Source: Brachionus plicatilis (lineage: Eukaryota > Rotifera > Eurotatoria > Ploima > Brachionidae). Taken from it: a stretch of DNA of 64,000 nt. Shown here in pieces: positions 11,559 to 22,900 of the stretch (its first letter is position 1; each line of letters opens with the position of its first letter). Made by a program: the position numbers and the translations under genes. The stretch is taken from positions 124,001 to 188,000 of the forward strand of contig QEOQ01000688.1 of NCBI GenBank assembly GCA_010279815.1, read 5' to 3'. A model generated the notes under the pieces. That model saw only the letters and a program-made list of their open reading frames with translations. It made no database searches and was not told the origin of the DNA.

Positions 11559-12426
11559 ATGAATACTTTTAGATCTGAAACAAAAGATTTACTTGGATCT
11601 AGCTTTTCCGATGAGTCTGGCTCTGTCAGCTTCTTTTCCACTTCTCTGTCATGCTCGTCTTCCTATTCGTCATCGTTGACTCCCAGCAGGCAACTCTTAT
11701 TGGAATCAACCAGCGAAAATATGGACGTAATTAAAGAATTTCGTAATTTATTCTTGGAAAAATATTTGGAAAAGAACAAAATTGGTCGAAGGTCCAAGCT
11801 GTTGTCCAAACACCGCAATCAGAAAGGTCTAAAAAGTTGTGTTGACAAAAATATGGAAGGAGAAAATAAAGTTGAGTACCAAAGTTCATGTGGAAAAGAG
11901 GAGTTTGACAAGTTTCAGATAGAATTTTTTAATAATGACTTATTGGACGTCAAGGCTCAAAGTTATTCCTTAAATATGAATTCCTATGATGAAGATTCAT
12001 ATGAAAACATGAACAAAATCAGCAATTCCTATACTGGAAATTATGAATCTAGTTATGTGTCATATTACAATCCTTATTACGAATGCCACGAAAAAGCGAG
12101 CGAGTTTTTTTCCAATAGTTTGCCAATGACCAGTTTTTCTTACGATCCAACTGGCAGATACTGTCCAAAGAATAGTCTTGAAAACGAACCACATCTAAGA
12201 TCATCAAATGAAGCAGAAGGTTTGAGACGGATCAGCATAATGGAAAATGAAAATTACAGATTGACTGAGGACGATAACAAAATATTCAATCTAGAAATTG
12301 AAAGTAAGCTTGTTAAATAAGTTTTAATTGAGTTATAAATTATTTTTTCAATTAATTTTAGACCCTCAAAATAATGGTTTATTTTTAAATAATGACAGCT
12401 ATACCGAGTTTTCATCAATATTTTAA
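11559..12426 (+). CDS. Unknown two-exon gene, Ser/Tyr/Asn-rich protein
   Basis: I do not recognise the family. Exon 1 runs from the ATG at 11559 to 12303. A 58-bp intron (GTAAGC at 12304, acceptor ending 12361) joins it in phase to exon 2, 12362-12426, giving 269 aa. Without splicing the frame would stop five codons after the exon 1 end. An in-frame ATG nine codons earlier (11532) is possible, but the upstream residues are hydrophobic and the second Met fits better. The N-terminus is Ser-rich (about residues 14-45), followed by a basic charged stretch (about 55-100, including RRSKLLSKHRNQKG). A Tyr/Ser/Asn-rich middle contains YVSYYNPYYECH. There is no signal peptide or membrane segment. It is probably intrinsically disordered, perhaps regulatory. 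AATAAA occurs at 12441. Confidence 0.65.
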
Positions 12427-12664
12427 TCTTTTTATGACAAAATAAATTTTTGTAAATTAGAGTTCATTTAATTTGAAAGTTTTTAATTTTTGTAAATATA
12501 AAAAATTAACTTTTTTCTCACTATTTTTGAAATAAATTTACTGGAAAAAATAATGCTGATTTTAATAATTTTTTATCTTCGAATAATTAGAATAATGTTT
12601 GCATAGACCAGATTTTGGCAAAAATTTTAAAACTACCTATTAAATAATCTTTCTAAAATATTAC

Positions 12665-12814
12665 CAGAGTTGTTTAACAGTCACAAGTCTCAAGTCAAGT
12701 CCAAGTCCGGGCTTTTTTTTTTTTTTTTTCTAAAGTCCGACCAAAAAACTACAATTTTTTTTTCAAAAAAAAATCCAAGTCCAGACTTTTTTTTGGGACT
12801 TTTAAACAACTCTG
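12665..12814. mobile_element. hAT-type MITE, copy A (150 bp)
   Basis: Terminal inverted repeats CAGAGTTGTTTAA/TTTAAACAACTCTG enclose subterminal AAGTCCAAGTC-like repeats. An exact 8-bp target duplication AATATTAC flanks it (12657-12664 and 12815-12822). The 8-bp duplication and CAG-start termini fit the hAT superfamily. No coding capacity. Confidence 0.9.
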
Positions 12815-12865
12815 AATATTACGTAAAAAAGGGAAAATTTACGAAAAATTAACAATCACTTATCA

Positions 12866-12994
12866 AATCAGCGCAATTCCATTGACTTAAATCCAATTGA
12901 AAAGATATGGAGCGAGACGGTAAATTTGTTTAGAGAAAAGAGGGTTCAAAATAAAGTTACAGCAATTAAAACTATTTTTGAGTTTAACAAGTAA
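12866..12994 (+). pseudogene. Tc1/mariner transposase C-terminal remnant
   Basis: An open stretch reads SIDLNPIEKIWSETVNLF and on to EFNK before TAA. The S-x-DLNPIE-x-(I/V)W block is the signature of the Tc1/mariner DDE domain just before the last catalytic residue. Upstream domains are gone; a hAT MITE has inserted just before it. A mariner-like MITE follows at 13115. Confidence 0.75.
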
Positions 12995-13114
12995 TTAACA
13001 CGAGAAAATGTAAACTTTATATTAACTAATTTTTAGAAGTTATTTGACATTAAAATTTGATTTTTGACAGAAGTTATCTGACATTTAATGTATTAATTTG
13101 AAGAACTTTTATTA

Positions 13115-13511
13115 AAGTGTTTAAAGTTAAACTGTTTAATGGGTAAGATTATATCATTTTACGTAATTTTACGTAATGTTACACTAGTTGAGTACTTTTT
13201 CTTACAATTAGCCCTCTTACAATGTAATAATATGTAATTTTCTGCATATTTTTTAAGTAATTTAAATAATTATAGAAAATTCAAATTTTTATTAATTTTT
13301 CGCTTTTTCCTCTAAATTTTAGTTTTTTTTTGGCCGTAAGCTTTTTGAGAAAACTTACTTAAACTAGTGTAATTTTACGTAAAATTACGTAAGATTATGT
13401 TACTCACATTTTCAAGAAATAATGTAGTATTATTTAAGCTTATATTTTCTTACATAAAATTACGTAAAATGATGTAATCTTACCCATTAAACAGTTTAAC
13501 TTTAAACACTG
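13115..13511. mobile_element. Tc1/mariner-like MITE (397 bp)
   Basis: Terminal inverted repeats of about 60 bp: AGTGTTTAAAGTTAAACTG at the left, and the matching complement ending CAGTTTAACTTTAAACACTG at the right. TA dinucleotides flank both ends and the right terminus reads CACTG, as in Tc1/mariner elements starting CAGTG. TTACGTAA-type repeats fill the subterminal parts. No ORF. A partial relative of the inner repeat is seen near 62206. Confidence 0.75.
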
Positions 13512-13907
13512 TAGGTTAATGAAATTTTTATGAAAAAATGGTAAAGATTATATCATTAACGAATCATTTAAACAATAATAATAAAAATAATTAAGACGTA
13601 AAAAATGATACTTATTCTATAAGATAGAAAATAAATTAAATGAAATAAAATGACAAAAAAATAAATAAAATTGAAAAGGCAAGGGAGAAACCGTCAAAAA
13701 ATTTATAGAAATCTAAAAGAACAACACAAGTTTTTATTATAGATTAGCTCGTTTGATTCTGAGCTCTTCGGGGAATAATTTCGATTTTTAAAAGTGATTT
13801 TAAAATTTTATTAAAGTTTAATTTTGTTATTTTAAAAGAAAACAAAAAATTCTAAAAAATTTCTGTCTATGCCTAAATATTAAAAAAATAAAATTAAACT
13901 TTTTTTA

Positions 13908-16900
13908 TCAACAAATTCCGCATGATTTGGGGCACGGGTGTGGGAAAATGTTGGCTAATCTAGAGCAGAGATTGAATGCAGGCCAATTTTGACAGGCAGC
14001 TTGAGTATCCACACACACACTGGTAGAATCACACCTATTACACGACCTACGGCAATAGGTAACAAAAGGAATTCGTTGTGTACCAATGGCCACCGAAAAA
14101 GAATCTTGGCAGTAAGTATCTGCATAATTTTGACAAAAAGCTTCGTCTGTATCAATACATTCACCATTTCCGGGTTGAAATGAAGTTGTGGCCGGTATTA
14201 CAGTAGTAGTTGTAAATCTGAACTGACAATTTGTGCCAAAGAAGCCGCTTGGACACAAACACTGGTAGAAAGGAGGAACACCTAAATTAATTGTGCATGG
14301 TGCATTGTTCAGACAAACTGGAGTGTTGTCTGCGTTCCAGCAAGGATTAAACACCTGTTCGCATCTGTTTCCTGTGTAAAGCGGCGGACAAATGCAAGTG
14401 GTTAGACCAGTGGTCGGATTTAAAGAGCACGTTCCACCATTTGAACAAAAACTGACTGTACACTGATTATTAATGTTGATTTCACATTTGGATCCGGTAA
14501 ATCCGCTGGGGCAAATGCATCTGTAAATGGGAGTATTGGCTGATATTCCAACAATAGTGCAAGTAGCTCCATTGGAACAAGGAGAATCAATGCATGGATT
14601 TCGAAACTCGCAGAGAAAGCCAGTAAATGCGCTTGTACACTGACAGACAGCTGTATTTGAAGATAATGCTATGCAAATTCCTTGGTTTTGGCACGGATTG
14701 GGCACACATACATTGCCTTTAAAAAATAATGATTGCCAAAATTTAAAATTCTAAGCTTACTTGTATTTGATTGTGGCGTTGTGGTCGTGGTAATTCGAGG
14801 AGTTGTTATTCTTGTTGTTACTTTTAAAAAAAATTCAATTTTTTCACATTATATTTATTTATTTATTTATTTATTTACATGGACATAATCCGCAACTCAG
14901 TGGGCATATGGAACTAATAAGAACATTATTTATTTCAACATCACAAAATGGTGTCCATGTGGGACAATTTGGTTGTAAATCAACGCAGTCTGAAGTTATC
15001 AAAGTTGTAGTTGTAGTGGGAGTAGTATTTGTAGTAGAAGTTGTAGTAGAAGTTGTAGTAGTAGTTGTAGTAGTAGTTGTAGTTGTAGTGAAAGTTGTAG
15101 TGGAAGTTGTAATTGTAGTCGTAGATCCAACTTTTTTATTTTTTATCTTTAAAAAAATTAAATGATAAAATACAAAATTTACTTGGACAAACTCCACAAG
15201 TTAATGGACAAATTGAATTAATGGTAATATCACCAATCGATGTTCCACAAAAAGTTACCCAACTAGGACAATTATCCTGTAGATCAACACAAATTTGATT
15301 CTGAGTTGTAAGGGTTGTAGTTGTAGTCAGTGGACTCATAGAGGTAGTAGTGGTGATTGGACCCATTGATGTGGTTGTAGTCATTGGACTAATAGGACTA
15401 GTATTTGTAGTCGAAGTTGATGTGGTCATAGGGGCTGGGGTGGTCGAAGTTGTAGTTGTTGTTGAAGGAGAAGTACTTGAAGTTAGTGTAGTAGTGGTAC
15501 TAGTTGTGGTAGTACTCGCTGTAGTGGTGGTACTAGTTGTGGTAGTACTCGCTGTAGTGGTGGTACTAGTTGTGACAGTACTCGCTGTAGTGGTGGTACT
15601 AGTTGTGGCAGTACTCGCTGTAGTTGTGGTTATTGTTGAATCGGTAACAAGGGGAGTCTCACAATTTGTTCCAGTAAAATCTCCAATACAGAAACAAATG
15701 TAGCCACCATTTATTTGTGAAACACAAGCTCCAGAGTTTTGGCATGGATTCGAAAAGCAGTCATTAGTGATATTACATGTTGGACCGGTGAATGGTTGCA
15801 CACAGTTGCATACGGCGTTGATACCCTGATTAACGCACTAGAAACAGAAATTTTAGAAAAAAGAATAAGTTGGTTATTTTTCCATGCATTGACAATCAAT
15901 CATCCAATGTCTGATTGATGAAATGTATTCAAACACATCGAACAGGTATTTTTAATATGATTAAATAATTTTGATATTAATATTTAATTTTAATATTTAA
16001 TTTTCAGCACAAATTATATAAAATATGTAAGTTTAAATTAATTTAAATTATTATTAAAAAAACTTTACAAGATTTCAGTTTAAACATATTTTTTTAATGG
16101 ACTAAAGTTTATCTAATATTTAATTTAGTTTTTTCACTAGGAAATATCTAAAATGTTTTATTCCACAACTAATAAAGTTTTAAAAGTAACAAATATAAAA
16201 AATTAGAACCTAAGTTTAATTTGAATATTATTACCGTAACCGCTTGATTAGAACTCCAGGAATAAAACTGTAGTTCCTTCTTTATACTATTGGAGTTAAG
16301 ACAATACCCGACATGTTAAAATATATTTTAATTAAAATTCTGGAGTAAAGGAGAATTTAATATTTTAAGCCATTTATAAAGGCTAAAATTCAGCTTTATT
16401 CCAGGAGTAAAGGCTGAAAAATAACGGACATTTTTGAAAAATTGTGGAGTTAATTTTGAAAATCATTTAAGTCAAATTTAGCTTTTATTCTAATTTCAAA
16501 AAAAAAGTTCGGTTATATTCCAATATGAAAAACTGAGTGTTTTAAAAATTATTAAAAAAAATTTTCTTTTAAAATAAAAAACATCGCTTAAGCTAAAAAT
16601 TGAAAAATGATAAATGAAGAAGACATAGGTGTTACTGATGCAAACCTAAACGGGTTAATTTAGTAATTAAACTGATTAATTTTTAATTAACCTTTCGAAA
16701 ATCAATTCATTTGATATAAATAAAAAAAATTTTCTAATGATTTAACTATCGTACTCAAAACTTTATCAAATCAATGATGATTGCTTACGAAGATTATATT
16801 AATGACGAAACGACGTCTAGTAAATCTATAATCAATCGACAGAATATCAAGATCCAAATGATACAGAAAATGATGCTGAATGAACTATAAAACGATCAAT

Positions 16901-19900
16901 GCTTTTGAATTACGAACTTTTTTAAGTTCGTGGTGATTCAAATGCATCTGACCCGCTCAAAAAATATCTATCATTGTAAGAATGCTTAAAAGAAATCTAC
17001 AGTGGACTAAATGACATGGGGTAAAAAATAAACAATATTTACTCGGTCAGGTGAAAATCGTTTTTTCAAATGCTAAAATTGTATAAACGGGTATTCGTCT
17101 TACTACATAGGACTGATTTTGGTGTTACTCTTCATAGTTGTTTAAAAGTCACAAGTCTCAAGTCAAGTCCAAGTTCAGACTTTTTTTTTCATAAGTTCGA
17201 CCAAAAATTTTGATTTTTTTTTTTTTAATTTTTTGATATGAAGCCAAATCTAGCAAATTAAAAAAAAAATTCTGAACTTGGACTTTTTTTTTTTAAATTT
17301 TCAAGTCCGGACTTGGACTAATTTTTTAATGTCGTGTGCTAATTCATTAACTAAAATTACTGATTTTTTACCAATTTTACTAGATGAATATAAAAATGAC
17401 TAACATTTAATAAAATTACTTAGTTAATTTAAAAATGTGAATTTATTTTAAAAATCAAGTTTGATGCTTGTTTTTTCAATATTTAATTAAATCTAAAAAA
17501 TAATATTTTTTTTATCCAACTTTTTTAAAAATTTTTATTGATCCTTTGCCTCTATATGAACCAAATTGTAATAAGTAAAGAATTATTGAGATCTTAATTA
17601 GAAACCAGATTACAGAACTCACATTTTTCATCAAAATTCATACCATAATATTCTTAATTATCCAAATATTGTTCTAATTCAAAAAAAAAATCTAATTGTA
17701 CAAAACATCCTTCTCTGGTCTAAAAAGATGCTCAAAATCCAGTCAAACGTCTAACTGCTGATTTTTAGTTTTTTTAAAGTATAATTGTGTTTAATTTATA
17801 ATTTTAATTCGATTTAGAAAAATTAATTAGAATAATATCAATTATGAAAATTTAGGAAAAAAAATTTTTTTAAGTAATTTTAGTTAAAAAATAATAAATC
17901 GCCTTTTTTAATGACTTGGACTTTTTTTGGGACTTTTAAACAACTCTGTTACTCTCAATCTAGAAGATAAAGAATATGCTCATGGCGATGGTATTCCAAC
18001 AAAAACAAAAAACCATATAAAGACACGTGTATTTTGATGAAGCAAAAAAACCAAAAATAATAAAAAATGTATTAAATTTTATAAATTTTTTAAAACTGAA
18101 TTAGGTATTAATAAAACCAATTTAGATATTCAATAAATTAAAGGCCTTTTTCAATATAGTATTTTGATAAGTTGCCGAATTTGGCGTGATTTTTTTTTTT
18201 AACTAACAAAATAAAGATAAATGATTTTCATAATAAGTCAACTCACTAGAATTGACTTGAATTTATTTTAACTGAAAAAAAGTCATTTCAAAGACTTTGA
18301 AATAAAAATGGACGCTTTTATAATAATATAGAACGGGAAATATTCAAATATTAATTTTTAATTTAAAAATGATTCAAGTGATTGACTTGACTTTTAAAAG
18401 ACTTTAAAAATACTTTTTTTCTGGCTTTTTGTGCAAGCCTAATTTTAACAATAAAACCCTGTAAACATTTAGATCTTAGATTTATAATGATTAAATTGAA
18501 TAAAAAAATTTTATGATTTCTATTTTTCTTGTTAAAATTCTTGATAATTCTTATGTACAAATTCAAATTAATTTTACTTTTAAAAAAATAACAAAACTAA
18601 AATTGAATTGAGTGAAAAAAAACATGCATTAACCTTTTACCCGTGAGCGTCAATGAATGGTACAAAACAATAAATTTTTCTAATTAAAATAACTTTAAAC
18701 AAAATTTCCTTTTTTAAAGATTATCTTAGAAAAAAAACTCGATTTACCGTGCCGCCGTTCAAGCATGTCACTTGACTACATGGAAGTTGGGTAGCACAAG
18801 TCTCACCAGTAAAGTTCGGATTACAGGTGCATGTAACCTTTCCATCAACCTCTGAGCAAACACCATTAAAGTTACATACCGAATCAGTACAAGTATTGGA
18901 GCCTTGGATTAAAATTTTTTTATATTAAAAAATAATTAGATTAAATTTTTAATTTTTACATGTAGAGCAATTATATCCGGTACATCCAACTGGGCATTGA
19001 CACACGTAGCCATTTGAACCCAAAATTAAGCACTGTCCACCATTCTGGCAAGGATTAGGCAAACATGGATTTTCTTGGAAAAAATTTAAATTCTTAGGTT
19101 TAATTTTTTATCTAATTAATTAATTACTAATTTCGCACAGATAGCCAGTGTATCCGGTTGGGCAAGAGCATTCAAAGCCAACAACAGTGTCGGATAACTG
19201 TTCTATAGGAATGGTCAAATTTTGGCAGATGCCGCCGTTCTGGCACAAAGAATTTGTGTCCGTACAATAGAGGGGCTGAGATTGGCAAATATTGCAAGTT
19301 CTTGGACACAAAACATCAATGCTGACGCCACCAATCATGGCTCCTGAACCGCACAATGAAATCCAACTCGGACAATTAAATTGCACATCAACACAATTAA
19401 TGGCAGAGTATTCTGGTCGAACAAGAATTTAAAACAAAAAAAAAAACAAAAAATTCTTTAATTACTTCTACATGTTTGACAACAGGTTTTGGAAAAATTA
19501 GGGTCATTGCAGTAAGCGTATGGAAATCGACCGATGCTTGACAAATAATCCAATGTTTCTTGACAAGTCAATTGATTTTTTGGCAACGGATCTGGAATCA
19601 CTTGTAGATTGACCACTACATCATCTCCGAATACGCAATTGTCGAGGGGAGCCTGTAAGTTTTGTTCACATACGCCATTCGAACACATCTTGATCATAAG
19701 TTAATACTATAAATGTTTTGTTTTTTTTAATATTTTACTTTTCCCTGGTCACAAACAGTTCCAATTGCAGCACCTAGGCCTGAAGTTCGGGTACATTCAG
19801 TGGCCTCTGAATTGACTCTGCAAGAAAGTGTCAGACACATGTCTGCGTTTCTGTCCTAAAAAATATAATTTTTTAGTTTTATTAATTAAAATAAGTTTGT

Positions 19901-22900
19901 TAAAAAAAAATTATAAAATTTTAAGAATTAATATGTTTTGAGAAGTAAAAAAAGCACTTTGATCTGATTTTAAAAAAAAATGTATTTAAAATATATCCGA
20001 CAAAAACATCAAAAAATGCTTCAAAATTGGCTATTTTTTGATGTTTTTGAATTCAACTTTTAAAAATTACGATATAGAGCTCATTTTAATAAAATTACAT
20101 AATATAACTATTTCCCACCAACAAAAAACTACAAAGAGATAAATGGTTCTCCACAATTAAAAAACTGTTGCCCACAAACTAAAAACTTTTTAACCAAATA
20201 ACTGGATAACACAATTTTTTTGTGGTGAAAAAAATTTAATAAATCTGTTATATAATTTTTTCAAAAAGTGTTAATAAAATTATATACAAAAAATTTAAAT
20301 ATTTAATTAATAAAATAATTAAATTAAAATCTATTTTAAGGAAAACCAATTTCCAGCTAATTTTGGACGACCTTTTTTAGGTTTATTAACAAATTCGTCG
20401 GATTCTCATATAATATTGGCCGTGCATCATTCAATTAATTGTCATTGTTTTTTCTTTTTCGCTTTATTTTTTTTGGATTTTTAAGTTCCGAACATTCGGA
20501 GATTTTTTTTTATACGTAAAATCATAAGCATTTTATTATCTAAAATATTTAGTAGAAGTTCTTAATAAATTAATAAATAAATTTGTAAATAAATTTAATA
20601 AATAAATAAATAAATAAACTTAATAAATTTGCTTAGAAGAATTTTTTTTTGAGTTTAACAGTTTTGAAAATTTATGAAAAAATTTGTGCTGAGAAGTTTT
20701 TTTATTTGTGGAGAGCAGTTTTTATCGTAGTCAAGTTATTTTTGTGCTGAAAATTTTTTCTTTGAGGGAAAAAGTTTTTGATTTGTGGGTTACAATTTTT
20801 TGTTTGTGAAGACTAGGTAGACCCAAACTACAAATCACCACACAACTCAAAAACTTTTTCCCACAAAGAAAAAATTCTAATCACAAATTTTTTAATATCT
20901 ATTAAAAACTGCCACTTAATATTTTAGATAATAAAATGCCTATGATTTTATGTAATAAAAATAATATTTCCCATAATATAATATAATAATATTTTCGAAT
21001 TTTAGGACATTAAACAAGCTACTGGAAAACGACGGATTTATTAATAACCTAAAAAAGGTCGTTCAAAATAGATTTTAATTTAATTTTTTTATATATAATT
21101 TTATAAACACTATTTGAATAAAATATATTACAAATTTATTGAATTTTTTTTCGCAACAATAAATTTGTGTTAACCAGTTATTTGGTTAAATATGTAAAAA
21201 TTATTTTTTTTTGAATTCTACACAAAAAAATTGTGTTTTGTTGTGATTTGTGATGAAAAGTTTTTAGTTTGTGGGCAACCATTTATCTCTATAAAACTAC
21301 CATTTTACTCATAAAATTACCTTTTAGAAAAAACATAAAATATTTAATTAATTTACACAAGAAGCACCAAATGAGTCATTTAAGTTGTTTTAGAACATTT
21401 TAAATCTTCATATTTTTGAACAGATTTTTCAAAAATAAAAATCTTTTTAGAAAGAGATAATTGATTCACCACAAACAAAAAACTGTCACCCACAATTAAA
21501 AAACTGTTACCCACAAATATGGAACTTTTCAACACAAATGACTTTTAAACACATAAATTTTGTGATGAACAAAAAAAAAAATTATTAAATTAATAAAATA
21601 TTTTACATAATCTTCTTTTTCTTAATCTGTGATTTTGGCGATTGAAATGTTACAATATAAATCTAATCTACTATTTTTGCATTTGAAACATCTTATTCTT
21701 GAGTTTTATCAATTGGCTCGGCGTCATAAGGCGAATTATCATGATTAATTGCTTTCTTACATTTTCGTTTACCTTTATCTTTAACCAAATATTCAAAAGG
21801 AAGCTTTTGGCTTTTTAAAAGCATTCTAAATCTTTTAAATTTTTTTTTTGGATGATTCAAAAATTTCAAAAAAAAAAGGGTGATGTAATTCAAAATGAAT
21901 ATTTCACAAAAATTTGTGTTAAAAAGTTTTGCATTTTGTGTTTAGCAGTTTTACAATTGCAAAATTTTTTGCGTTTAAAAAGTTATTTAATTTATAATTT
22001 TTTATGTTGAAAAGTGTTTGCGTGTGGGTAGCAGTTTTTTAATTGTGGGTACTAGGTAGACCCTTTTAGAAATCTCTTTTTATCTTTTAATTAAGTTATT
22101 ACTGTTAAAATTACTTAAATTTTTTTTCAAAATAATTTGGATCAAAAATATCTGAAAAAATTCTTGGTTCTTCTAGTGTTATATTATTTTTGTGAGTAAA
22201 TTTTTTATTTTATCTGGGGATCAACAATGGCTTAACCAGAATGGAATAAAAATATTAGGCTGGCCTTGTTTTATTTTTAATTTTTTTTACTTTTAAGAAT
22301 TGGTTTGTTAATCAATAAAAGTTTTTATTGATCAAAATATTTAGAAACGAAAACATGTATCATTGAAGTATTTAAAGAATTTTATTTAAGTAAGAGTTCA
22401 CTCAAATTTAAAAATTCAGCTTTTTCCTTTATGATAATAACTTTTCCAAACTTGAAATTCCCAAAATTTTTTTCAAAATAAACTCTCTTTTTATAAATTA
22501 AGATTTGTTTCCGAATATGCAAATTGGTGAAGATCTTTAAACAATTTTCAAGAAATTTTAAAAATCATGATTTTTTAATTTAATCCATGAAAAATAATTA
22601 ATTTATATTCTAATTAATAAACTAAATAACTGTTATCTTTCAAAAAAAAAGTTATTAAGTTTTTTAATTTTCTATTTCTTTTTTTGTTTTTGAAATTCCC
22701 TATGATGGGAAAAAATTTTCTTATTTACGTGACAAAAGGTAGCAGTAGGTCCGTAGATCATTTTACACTGGTCATCAGCAGTCCAAAAAAGCCCTGGGTT
22801 TTGATAATCGTCATAAGGTTGATTTGGGGGCACATTTATCATACATTGAGCATTATCAGCCACAGCTCTAAAATAAGGTCAATTTTTATCTACAGTCTTT

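Noticed and set aside
14803..15703. Long plus-strand valine-rich ORFs
   Set aside because: Antisense of Thr-rich tandem repeats in exons of the minus-strand gene.
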